The notes beneath the pieces were generated by a model. It had not been told where the DNA came from, made no database searches, and saw nothing but the letters and a program-made list of their open reading frames with translations. Shown here in pieces: positions 24,120 through 31,531 of a DNA stretch of 38,200 nt; the stretch's first letter is position 1, and each line of letters opens with the position of its first letter. The DNA comes from Mycobacterium arosiense ATCC BAA-1401 = DSM 45069 (lineage in GTDB: Bacteria > Actinomycetota > Actinomycetes > Mycobacteriales > Mycobacteriaceae), in contig NZ_MVHG01000045.1 of NCBI RefSeq assembly GCF_002086125.1, forward strand, positions 1 through 38,200, read 5' to 3'. A program made the position numbers and the translations under genes.

Positions 24120-24905
24120 GTGATTGCGAAGTTGCATGTGCACCGCTACGGCCCGTCCGGTCCGGTGCGGATCCTGGCGTTGCACGGGCTGACCGGCCAC
24201 GGCCGGCGCTGGGAACATCTGTCCGGCTTGCTGCCCGGGATAGGTATCGCCGCACCGGATCTGGTGGGTCACGGCAGGTCGTCGTGGGCGGCGCCGTGGA
24301 CCATCGACGCCAACGTCGCGGCGTTGGCCGCGCTGCTCGACGAACAGCCCGACACACCGGTGGTGATCGTGGGTCACTCGTTCGGCGGCGGGCTGGCGAT
24401 GCACCTGGCCGCCGTCCGCCCGGATCGCGTGGCGGGGCTGCTGCTGCTCGACCCGGCGGTTGGGCTGGACGGCACGTGGATGAGCCAGATCGCCGAGGCG
24501 ATGCTGTCCTCGCCCGACTATCCCGACGCCGAGGAAGCGCGGCTGGAAAAGGTGCACGGCTCGTGGTCGGATGTCGAACCCGCCCTGCTGGACGCCGAGA
24601 TCGACGAGCATCTGATCGCGCTGCCGGGCGGCCGCTACGGCTGGCGGGTCAGCCTCCCGGCGATGATGGCGTACTGGAGCGAGTTGGCCCGCGAGATCGT
24701 GCTGCCGCCCGCGACGACTCCGACCGTCCTGGTGCGGGCCAAGCGGACCGCCCCGCCCTACGTCACCGATCAACTGATCGACGCCCTGGCCGATCGGTTG
24801 GGAGCGGATTTCCGGCTGCTGGATTTCGACTGCAATCACATGGTGCCCTATGCCAAGCCCGACGAGGTCGCCGCGTTGACCCGCGAGCTGTTGGGAGCCC
24901 GCTGA
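24120..24905 (+). CDS. lipV: Alpha/beta hydrolase, LipV-like
   Basis: This 261-residue hydrolase starts at GTG. LHGLTGHGRRW forms the oxyanion-hole region, GHSFGGGLAMHLA the nucleophile elbow with the catalytic Ser, and FDCNHMVPYAKPDEV supplies the catalytic His near the C-terminus. There is no signal peptide, so it should be cytosolic or weakly membrane-associated. The sequence closely follows the M. tuberculosis Rv3203/LipV protein, a lipase or esterase. The downstream alkyltransferase-like gene starts 2 nt after its stop, so the two form an operon. The true substrate is not fixed. Confidence 0.9.
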   Translation: MIAKLHVHRYGPSGPVRILALHGLTGHGRRWEHLSGLLPGIGIAAPDLVGHGRSSWAAPWTIDANVAALAALLDEQPDTPVVIVGHSFGGGLAMHLAAVRPDRVAGLLLLDPAVGLDGTWMSQIAEAMLSSPDYPDAEEARLEKVHGSWSDVEPALLDAEIDEHLIALPGGRYGWRVSLPAMMAYWSELAREIVLPPATTPTVLVRAKRTAPPYVTDQLIDALADRLGADFRLLDFDCNHMVPYAKPDEVAALTRELLGAR

Positions 24906-24907
24906 CC

Positions 24908-25210
24908 GTGGCGCCGGTGACCGACGAGCAGGTCGAGCGGGTGCGTGCGCTGGTCGCCGCGATTCCGTCCGGGCGGGTCGCCACCTACGGCGACATCGCC
25001 ACTGTCGCAGGGCTTTCCAGCCCGCGCATCGTCGGCTGGATCATGCGGACCGACTCCTCGGACCTGCCCTGGCACCGGGTGATCACCGCGTCCGGCCGCC
25101 CGGCGCGACACCTGACGACCCGCCAGCTGGAATTGTTGCGCGCCGAAGGCGTGCTGGCGACCGACGGCAAGATCGCGCTGCGCGAGGTTCGTTACGAGTT
25201 CGGCGACTAA
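24908..25210 (+). CDS. Alkyltransferase-like protein (ATL), non-enzymatic MGMT relative
   Basis: This 100-residue protein starts at GTG (another GTG is at 24917). It matches the C-terminal domain of O6-alkylguanine-DNA alkyltransferase: IPSGRVATYGDIATVAG and SPRIVGWIMR are the helix-turn-helix and Arg-finger parts. The active-site box PCHRV reads PWHRVI, with Trp in place of the acceptor Cys. ATL proteins bind and flip O6-alkylguanine without removing the group and hand the lesion to nucleotide excision repair. It corresponds to Rv3204. Translation is probably coupled to the lipV-like gene just upstream. Confidence 0.93.
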   Translation: MAPVTDEQVERVRALVAAIPSGRVATYGDIATVAGLSSPRIVGWIMRTDSSDLPWHRVITASGRPARHLTTRQLELLRAEGVLATDGKIALREVRYEFGD

Positions 25211-25212
25211 AG

Positions 25213-26067
25213 CTAGAGCACCAGCCGGACCAGCGCCGCGGTGCGGGCCAGGCCGGGGAACGCCTCGGCGGTGGACCGCGGGTGCAGCGCGTGGACCGCG
25301 AGGCGAAACATCAACGCCCGCAACAACATCTGCGGCCATTCCGGCAGCGCGTTCCAGCGCTCGATGAGTCCGTCGTCGGCCTCTCCCCAGGACAGCGCGT
25401 CGATGACGGCCACACCGGCCGCCCACGACGCGGGCCGCCAGTACGGGGTGATGTCGGTGATTCCCGGCGCCGCGGTGCCAACGAAAAGCACTGTGCCGTA
25501 GAGGTCTCCATGGACCAACTGGTTGGGACTCTTGGTCGGCTTGCGCAAGGTGCCCAACTGCTGGAGCAGCTCCACCGATCGCTCGGCGTCCGCCGTCGCG
25601 GGGGCCGACCGCGCACCCGGCGGCAGCGAGGCCAGCGGCCGTTCCTCCCACGCCGCACGATCGGCGGCGATGAAGATGTCGACGTCGCCCCACGGGGCGG
25701 TGGGCCCCTGGGTCAGAAAGCGGGGTCGATCCAGTTTGCCCGTCGCCTCGTGCAGGCGCACCGCCGCCGAGACGACCTCGTCATGGCGGGGCTCCGGGGT
25801 CCCGGCCACGAAGGTATCCGCCCGCCACCCGGAAACGACATAGCGCCCGTCGGTGGAACGCACCGGCCGGGCCAGGCGAACGCCGTCGACGAACAAGGTT
25901 TCGCGGACCCGGGCGGACCACGCCGCGCGGGCGTTGTCGGCCACCAACGACAAGACGACTTCACCGCACCGCCAGCCGCCCTCCCAGCTAGCCCCCAGAT
26001 AGACGGGTTTAACGCCGGCCAAACCAAACGCCGACAGCACATGATCCGGCGGTGGCTCGACTGTCAC
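25213..26067 (-). CDS. TIGR02569-family kinase-like protein (Rv3205c homologue)
   Basis: This 284-residue protein resembles the actinobacterial TIGR02569 family, which is distantly related to aminoglycoside phosphotransferases. NQLVHGDLYGTVLF contains an HGD element matching the catalytic Asp loop of APH-type kinases, and GITDITPYWRPASWA sits where the metal-binding Asp would be. Whether it phosphorylates anything is unknown. The start is a GTG with TAGAGT exactly 6 nt upstream, so the transcript is probably leaderless. It ends 2 nt from the convergent ATL gene. Confidence 0.85.
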   Translation of the reverse strand: MTVEPPPDHVLSAFGLAGVKPVYLGASWEGGWRCGEVVLSLVADNARAAWSARVRETLFVDGVRLARPVRSTDGRYVVSGWRADTFVAGTPEPRHDEVVSAAVRLHEATGKLDRPRFLTQGPTAPWGDVDIFIAADRAAWEERPLASLPPGARSAPATADAERSVELLQQLGTLRKPTKSPNQLVHGDLYGTVLFVGTAAPGITDITPYWRPASWAAGVAVIDALSWGEADDGLIERWNALPEWPQMLLRALMFRLAVHALHPRSTAEAFPGLARTAALVRLVL

Positions 26068-26073
26068 ACCGGT

Positions 26074-26079
26074 ACTCTA
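26074..26079 (-). promoter_or_regulatory. -10 element for leaderless transcription of the TIGR02569 gene
   Basis: TAGAGT on the minus strand lies 6 nt before the GTG start at 26067, the spacing expected when transcription starts at the start codon itself. TANNNT -10 boxes with leaderless starts are common in mycobacteria. No convincing -35 is seen. Confidence 0.45.
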
Positions 26080-26145
26080 AACGAGTCCAACAAGCGGCGA
26101 TCGCTAACACAGCGGCGGGTCGCCGCAGTCCAGAGGCGTACCGGG

Positions 26146-27330
26146 TCAGTACATGACCATGTCGGGTTGCATCTGCTGCGCCCACGCCACGATCCCGCCC
26201 TGCAAATGCACCGCGTCGGCGAAGCCGGCCCTGTGCAACACCGCCAGCGCCTGCGCCGAGCGCACCCCCGTTTTGCAGTACAACACCGGCAGGCGATCCA
26301 GCGGTAGCTTTGCCAGACCCTCGCCGGAATTGATCGAGGACTGCGGGATCAGCTGGGCCCCGTCGATGTGCACGATGTCGAACTCGACGGGCTCACGCAC
26401 GTCGATCAGCGCCAGCTTCTTGCCCGAATCGAGCCAGTCGCGCAGCTCGCGCGGCGTGATGGCCGATGCGGCGTCGTGGGCCGGGGCCCCGGGCGCCACG
26501 CCGCACAGCTGCTCGTAATCGACGAGCTCGGTGATCTTCGGCCTCGACGCGTCCGACGGGTCCCGGCGGATCGCGATGGTGCGGTAGGTCATCTGCAGCG
26601 CGTCGTAGATCATCAACCGGCCCAACAACGACTCGCCGATCCCGGTAATGAGTTTGATCACTTCGGTGCTCATCACCGAGGCGATGGAGGCGCAGACGAT
26701 GCCCAGCACGCCGCCTTCGGCGCAGGACGGCGCCGAGCCGGCCGGCGGGGGCTCGGGGTAGAGATCGCGATAGTTGAGCCCGCGCCCGTTGGGGGCGTCC
26801 TCCCAGCACACCGAGACCTGGCCCTCGAAGCGGTAGATGGACCCCCACACGTAGGGCTTTTTCGCCAGCACCGCCGCGTCGTTGGCCAGATACCGGGTCG
26901 CGAAGTTATCGGTGCCGTCCACGATCAGGTCATAGGAGCCGAACAATTCGACGGCATTGCTGGAATCCAGTCGGAACTCGTGCAGCCGCACGTCGACCAG
27001 CGGGTTGATCGCGGCGACGGAGTCGCGCGCCGACTGCGCCTTGGACCGTCCGACGTCGGCCACCCCGTGGATGATCTGGCGCTGCAGGTTCGACTCGTCG
27101 ACCACGTCGAAATCGACGACGCCGATCGTGCCCACGCCGGCAGCCGCCAGGTAGAGCAACGTCGGCGAGCCGAGGCCGCCGGCGCCGATCACCAGCACCC
27201 GGGCGTTCTTGAGGCGCTTCTGCCCGTCGAGCCCGAGGTCGGGAATGATCAGGTGACGGCTGTAGCGGGCCACCTCTTCGCCACTGAGGTGGTCTGCGGG
27301 CGCCACCAGCGGCGGCAGCGACGTCGACAC
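26146..27330 (-). CDS. moeZ: MoeZ/MoeB-type adenylyltransferase-sulfurtransferase
   Basis: The GTG start giving STSLPPLVAPADHLSGEEVARYSRH matches family N-termini and yields 394 residues; the frame remains open upstream without conservation. The N-terminal E1-like domain has the ATP loop VIGAGGLGSP at about 48-56, and SCAEGGV contains a conserved Cys. The C-terminal rhodanese domain carries the active-site Cys352 in YCKTGVRSA. MoeZ activates the sulfur carriers CysO and MoaD2 as acyl-adenylates and thiocarboxylates, feeding cysteine synthesis (CysM) and molybdopterin. It corresponds to Rv3206c. AGGAG lies about 11 nt before the GTG, a longish spacing. A few extra residues (PSDASRP) occur between the two domains. 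Confidence 0.95.
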   Translation of the reverse strand: MSTSLPPLVAPADHLSGEEVARYSRHLIIPDLGLDGQKRLKNARVLVIGAGGLGSPTLLYLAAAGVGTIGVVDFDVVDESNLQRQIIHGVADVGRSKAQSARDSVAAINPLVDVRLHEFRLDSSNAVELFGSYDLIVDGTDNFATRYLANDAAVLAKKPYVWGSIYRFEGQVSVCWEDAPNGRGLNYRDLYPEPPPAGSAPSCAEGGVLGIVCASIASVMSTEVIKLITGIGESLLGRLMIYDALQMTYRTIAIRRDPSDASRPKITELVDYEQLCGVAPGAPAHDAASAITPRELRDWLDSGKKLALIDVREPVEFDIVHIDGAQLIPQSSINSGEGLAKLPLDRLPVLYCKTGVRSAQALAVLHRAGFADAVHLQGGIVAWAQQMQPDMVMY

Positions 27331-27418
27331 TTGCGAAACATCTCCTCGATCGGCTTCTCCCACCATCACAGCAGCCCGCGCGGGGCGCGGCAACGAAACG
27401 GTGCGTCAGCGGGCCCGG

Positions 27419-28444
27419 TCAGGCGATCGGGTACGGCCAGGGATTGAACCGGCAGGTCTTCCCGTCGGCCTTGACGACGTCGGGGTCGAACTGCGCGGCG
27501 TCGTTGTTCGACGTGGAGAACGTTTGCTGCATCATCACCGGCGCCAGCGCGCCCTGCTGCTCGCAGGGCTCATGATGCAGGTATCCGATGGCGTGGCCGA
27601 CCTCGTGGTTGATCACGTACTGCCGGTAGGAGCCGACGTCGCCTTCGAACGGCACGGCTCCCCGTACCCAGCGCGCCTCGTTGATGAACACCCGCGCTTC
27701 CCGGTTGGCGCCGAAAACCGGGTTGTAGCAGGAGGTTTCGAGCCGGAATTCGTAGCCGCACCCTCCGCGCACCGTCACCGGCGACGCCAGCGAGATCCGA
27801 AAGTCGGGTTTGCCGTTGTCGATCCGGATGAACGCGAACTGCGGGTTGTGCGTCCAGCCCTTCGGATTGGCCAACGTCTGGTCGACCATCTGGGCGAAGG
27901 CATCGTCACCGCCGAACATCGTCGGGTCGATGCCGTTCTCCACTTCGACCGTGTACCGGAACACCTTGGCGGTGCCCTGGCCCAGCTGCGGCGTGGTGCC
28001 CGGCACCACGTGCCAGGTCTTGTCGCCCGCTTCGGTGAACGGGCCGCCGTCCGGCAGGGTCCCGGCGGGGAGGTTGGCGTCGAACGCGGCGAGCCCGCGC
28101 GGCGGGGCGTCGATGATCGTGGTGCCCACCGCGCCGATCGCCGGTGGACTCTGGATGGGCTGGCTGGCCGTCGGCTTGGAGGCACCGGCGCCGGTCACCG
28201 TCTGGTACATCACCACCGCGGTGAGCACGACCAGGACGGGCAGGGCGTACGCGCGCCACCCGTAGGTCGAGACGAAGCGGCCCAGCCAGGTCTGTTTGCG
28301 CCATTGTCGCGGGCGTTCACGGTCGGCCCGGACCCGTCCGGCTTCCCGCGCCAGCGGGTCGCGCAGCGCCCGCAGCGGCTCGCGCCACTCGTCGCGCAAC
28401 ACCGGCACGCGACCTGCGCTGCGTGGGGGCCGCGGGGACGTCAT
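27419..28444 (-). CDS. DUF3152 zinc metalloprotease-like membrane protein (Rv3207c homologue)
   Basis: I chose the ATG at 28444 (TSPRPPRSAGRVPVLRDEWR), giving 341 residues; the frame extends upstream without family similarity. An Arg-rich cytosolic N-terminus precedes a single membrane helix (YALPVLVVLTAVVMY), a linker, and an extracytoplasmic catalytic domain with HEVGHAIGYLHH, a complete metzincin HExxHxxGxxH zinc site near residues 279-290. Four cysteines (CGYEF, TSCYN, EPCEQ, KTCRF) may form disulfides. A membrane-tethered outward-facing protease is the best inference; the substrate is unknown. It is divergent from a TetR gene. Confidence 0.9.
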   Translation of the reverse strand: MTSPRPPRSAGRVPVLRDEWREPLRALRDPLAREAGRVRADRERPRQWRKQTWLGRFVSTYGWRAYALPVLVVLTAVVMYQTVTGAGASKPTASQPIQSPPAIGAVGTTIIDAPPRGLAAFDANLPAGTLPDGGPFTEAGDKTWHVVPGTTPQLGQGTAKVFRYTVEVENGIDPTMFGGDDAFAQMVDQTLANPKGWTHNPQFAFIRIDNGKPDFRISLASPVTVRGGCGYEFRLETSCYNPVFGANREARVFINEARWVRGAVPFEGDVGSYRQYVINHEVGHAIGYLHHEPCEQQGALAPVMMQQTFSTSNNDAAQFDPDVVKADGKTCRFNPWPYPIA

Positions 28445-28621
28445 TTTCCCAGGATTGCACAGCCGGCCACCGCCGCCGCGGGTGGCGCGCCCGAATCCGC
28501 CGTCCGACACCGCTTCTGCCAGCGGAGACGACGGCGATATCGGTCGCATCGACCGGGCGGGTAGTAAGGTCTTTTCCACGGGCTGCGAGCGGTTGGCCCC
28601 GATTTACCGATGGCCGCCGCC

Positions 28622-28627
28622 GATAAT
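28622..28627 (+). promoter_or_regulatory. -10-like element of the TetR regulator gene
   Basis: GATAAT lies 15 nt before the ATG at 28642, in the 197-nt divergent spacer shared with the DUF3152 gene. The predicted start near 28634 would leave a very short leader containing TGAGGA as Shine-Dalgarno. No good -35 hexamer is seen at normal spacing, and no clear palindromic operator was found. Confidence 0.35.
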
Positions 28628-28641
28628 CAGATGAGGACTCG

Positions 28642-29325
28642 ATGAGCGAACTCGCCAAGGTGCCGGCGCGGCGCGCCGTCCGATCGGCTGACCGCGGCCG
28701 GCCGGACGGAGCCGCGGTTTCCAATCGGCGAGGCAACCGGTTGCCCCGCGACGAGCGGCGCGGCCAACTGCTCACCGTGGCCAGCGATGTGTTCGTCGAC
28801 CGCGGCTACCACGCGGCCGGTATGGACGAGATCGCCGACCGCGCCGGAGTCAGCAAACCCGTCCTGTATCAACACTTTTCGAGCAAGCTCGAACTGTACC
28901 TCGCGGTGCTGGCGCGGCACGTGGAGAACCTGGTGTCGGGTGTTCAGCAGGCACTGAGCACCACCACCGACAACCGGCGCCGGTTGCACTCCGCGGTGCA
29001 GGCGTTCTTCGATTTCATCGAGCACGACAGCCAGGGTTACCGGCTGATCTTCGAGAACGATTACGTCACCGAGCCCGAAGTGGCAGCCCAGGTGCGCGTC
29101 GCCACCGAGGCGTGCATCGACGCGGTCTTCGCGTTGATCAGCGAGGATTCGGGGCTGGACCCGCACCGGGCCCGGATGATCGCCGTCGGTCTGGTCGGAA
29201 TCAGCGTCGACTGCGCCAGGTACTGGCTGGATTCCGACCGCCCGATTTCCAAGGCGGACGCGGTCGACGGCACCGTCCAGTTCGCCTGGGGCGGGCTGTC
29301 ACACGTGCCGCTTACCCGCTCTTAA
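28642..29325 (+). CDS. TetR-family transcriptional regulator (Rv3208 homologue)
   Basis: This 227-residue protein has a long basic N-terminal extension (residues 1-40, Arg-rich) before the TetR DNA-binding domain; the helix-turn-helix is GMDEIADRAGVSKPVLYQHF at residues 60-79. The C-terminal ligand-binding half is helical with no recognised ligand. The basic extension may add minor-groove contacts. It is divergent from the DUF3152 protease gene, an obvious possible target, and its stop overlaps that of the convergent DUF3107 gene by 4 nt. Confidence 0.92.
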   Translation: MSELAKVPARRAVRSADRGRPDGAAVSNRRGNRLPRDERRGQLLTVASDVFVDRGYHAAGMDEIADRAGVSKPVLYQHFSSKLELYLAVLARHVENLVSGVQQALSTTTDNRRRLHSAVQAFFDFIEHDSQGYRLIFENDYVTEPEVAAQVRVATEACIDAVFALISEDSGLDPHRARMIAVGLVGISVDCARYWLDSDRPISKADAVDGTVQFAWGGLSHVPLTRS

Positions 29326-29582
29326 CGGGCCTTGCCGGCGTGTTTGCCGGTTTCGGCGCTGATCCCGAAGCCCACCCGGCGCGCGTCGGCGGCGCCGATC
29401 TCGACGTAGGCGATCTTGGCGGTGTGAATCAGGAAGCGGCGGCCCCGCTCGTCGCTCAGCCGCAGCAGGCCCGACGCGTCGCTCAGTGCGGCGCTGACCA
29501 GATCTTCGACCTCGGCGGGCGTCTGGGCGCTGGCAAGGACCAGCTCGCGCGGACTATCCGTGATACCGATCTTGACCTCCAC
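29322..29582 (-). CDS. DUF3107 small conserved protein (TB9.4/Rv3208A homologue)
   Basis: The GTG at 29582, with AAGGGG 5 nt upstream, gives an 86-residue protein beginning MEVKIGITDSPRELV, the conserved family N-terminus. It is an actinobacterial core protein of unknown function; the sequence alternates beta strands and a helix (AEVEDLVSAAL, RRFLIHTAKIAYVEIG). There is no signal peptide. The M. tuberculosis homologue is known as TB9.4. Its stop overlaps that of the convergent TetR gene. Confidence 0.88.
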   Translation of the reverse strand: MEVKIGITDSPRELVLASAQTPAEVEDLVSAALSDASGLLRLSDERGRRFLIHTAKIAYVEIGAADARRVGFGISAETGKHAGKAR

Positions 29583-29781
29583 GGTCACCCCTTCCCTGGG
29601 TCTTGCAGTCATTCCGCAGCTGTTGAAGTCCCGGCCCTGTCAGCAGCAGGCTAGTGGACGCGGCCGACCCCGACCTCCCCGCGTCCCCACACTTCGCGGC
29701 GAGCGAAACTGTCGCGGCCCGATAACGATTCGCTTTCAGGTTGTCTCACCCGCCCGCGCGATACCCGATCCGTGTTTTCAC

Positions 29782-30516
29782 ATGGCTAACTTCGGCACCA
29801 TGGGTACCACGTTGCCGCACCTTGACGACAGGATCCGGGCTTACCCCGACGACGACTTCGACGACGCCTGCGATACCGATCCGTACCTGAACGCGGACTA
29901 CAACTGGACGGGCTGGCCGGCCGATTCGCGCTGGCGGCCCGCCACGGCGATCGTCGGCGCGGTGGTCGCCCTGGGCGCCATCGCCACCGCCGTCATCATC
30001 AACAGCGGCGACAGCGCGTCGACCAAGGCCACGCTGGGCGCGCCGGCGCCCCACCCGGTGACCTCGGCACCGGCGACCACCAAGGCGTCCGTGCCGCCCA
30101 GCGCGTCCCCGGGTCCCTCCCAGTTACCGGCCGAAACCTTTACGACGGTCACCACGCCCAGCACCGCGCGCACCGCACCGCCTGCGGCGGCCGCGCCCAC
30201 CGTCGCGCCGCCGCTCACCACGGCACCGCCGACGGCCGCGGTGAATCCGCGCACCGTCGTCTACAGCGTGAACGGAACCAAGCAGCTGCTGGACCTGGTG
30301 AACATCGTCTACACCGACGCGCGCGGCGTGCCCCAGACCGAGTTCAACGTGTCGCTGCCCTGGTCGAAGGTGGTGGTGCTGGACCCCGGCGTGCAAACCG
30401 AATCGGTGGTTGCGACCAGCTTCTACGGTCAGCTCAGCTGCTCGATCTTCAACGCCGCCGGTCAGCGGATCATCGCCTCGGCCAACGCCTCGAACATGGC
30501 GACCTGCGCCCGCTGA
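29782..30516 (+). CDS. MmpS-like membrane-anchored Thr/Pro-rich protein (Rv3209 homologue)
   Basis: Of 244 residues, about 53 acidic N-terminal ones are cytosolic, 54-74 form a single membrane helix (TAIVGAVVALGAIATAVII), 80-165 are a Thr/Pro/Ala-rich linker that should span the periplasm, and the last 80 are a beta-rich domain resembling MmpS proteins (VYSVNGTKQLLDLVNIVYTD and ending in two cysteines). MmpS proteins partner MmpL transporters, but no mmpL gene is near. The ATG at 29800 is an alternative start; neither has a good Shine-Dalgarno. The frame continues upstream but conservation does not. Confidence 0.8.
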   Translation: MANFGTMGTTLPHLDDRIRAYPDDDFDDACDTDPYLNADYNWTGWPADSRWRPATAIVGAVVALGAIATAVIINSGDSASTKATLGAPAPHPVTSAPATTKASVPPSASPGPSQLPAETFTTVTTPSTARTAPPAAAAPTVAPPLTTAPPTAAVNPRTVVYSVNGTKQLLDLVNIVYTDARGVPQTEFNVSLPWSKVVVLDPGVQTESVVATSFYGQLSCSIFNAAGQRIIASANASNMATCAR

Positions 30517-30531
30517 GTGAAATAGCCGGCC

Positions 30532-31251
30532 TCAGCTCAGGCCGAGTTCGTGCATGCGCCGGTCGTGGGTCTGCTGCATCCGGTCGAAGAAGGCGTTGAG
30601 CTGGCCCAGCCCGCCGGCGCCGGACATCACCAGGTCCACCAGCTCGTCGTGGTCGGCCAGCAGGTACTGGGCCTGCGTGATCGCTTCGCCGAACAGGCGG
30701 CGTGACCACAGCGCCAGGCGGCTGCGCTGCTTGCCGCTGGACGTCACGGCGGCGCGCACCTCGGCGACGACGAACTGCGAGTGCCCTGTCTCCGACAGCG
30801 CCGCGCGCACCACGTCGGCAACCTCGTCGGGCAGACCGTCGGCGATCTCCAGGTACAGATCGGCCGCCAGCGCGTCGCCGACATAGGTCTTGACCAAGGC
30901 CTCCAGCCACGTGCTGGGCATGGTCAGCCGGTGGTAGTTCTCCAGCGCCGAGACGTACTTCGACATCGCCGACACCAGGTCGACACCGCGGCTTTCCAGC
31001 GCGTCGCGCAGCTGCTCGTAGTGCTGCATCTCGGCGGCGGCCATGCTCGCCATCGATATCCGTCCACGCAGGTCAGGCGCCATCCGCGCCTCGTCGGTGA
31101 GCCGGTAGAAGGCGGCGATCTCGCCATAGGCCAGCACCGCGAACAACTCGTTGACACCCGGGTGGTCGGCCGATATCCGGGGGGCGGGTGAATCGTCGAT
31201 TTGGTCGGCGTCCAGATCGGCTTGGGAGGGCTGGCAGGAGGGCCGGGTCAT
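30532..31251 (-). CDS. Ferritin-fold MiaE-like protein (Rv3210c homologue)
   Basis: This 239-residue helical protein belongs to the MiaE-like ferritin-fold family of actinobacteria. Glu residues spaced as in di-iron carboxylate proteins occur in AYGEIAAFYR, AAAEMQHYEQL and LYLEIADGL, and SETGHSQFVVAEVR may supply the last ligands. Classical MiaE hydroxylates modified tRNA adenosine; whether this branch acts on tRNA is not known, and an oxygenase or iron-binding role is inferred from the fold. The ligand set is partly preserved. It is divergent from rhlE across 280 nt and ends 15 nt from the convergent MmpS-like gene. Confidence 0.82.
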   Translation of the reverse strand: MTRPSCQPSQADLDADQIDDSPAPRISADHPGVNELFAVLAYGEIAAFYRLTDEARMAPDLRGRISMASMAAAEMQHYEQLRDALESRGVDLVSAMSKYVSALENYHRLTMPSTWLEALVKTYVGDALAADLYLEIADGLPDEVADVVRAALSETGHSQFVVAEVRAAVTSSGKQRSRLALWSRRLFGEAITQAQYLLADHDELVDLVMSGAGGLGQLNAFFDRMQQTHDRRMHELGLS

Positions 31252-31531
31252 GGCAACACTGTAGTCGGCTGACTTAGCGCGGGATGGGAGCCGGCTGTCG
31301 ACCAGCTATCATGGGGGTAGATGGCGGCTGTATTCATGCCGTAATTGTTTTTCCAGCCGCTATCGGCGAAATGTGCGTGCACAGCTGGCCCGCCCTAACT
31401 GGGCTCTCCCAGGACCGAGCCAGGGCCGGCGACTCGGCGACGTATTCGGAGTCGGAACTCGTGCGCGCGTGACCGCGACAGGGAAATACCGATCCAATCC
31501 GATACGTCACCGAGAGGCTACTTACCCACGC
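31252..31531 (+). other. Long upstream region of rhlE
   Basis: These 280 bases hold no convincing gene. TATCAT at 31307-31312 is a possible -10 element. A 7-bp inverted repeat (GCGGCTG at 31324-31330, CAGCCGC at 31354-31360) encloses an AT-rich 23-nt loop, unusual in this GC-rich window, so a structured leader of about 210 nt before rhlE is possible. Confidence 0.4.
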
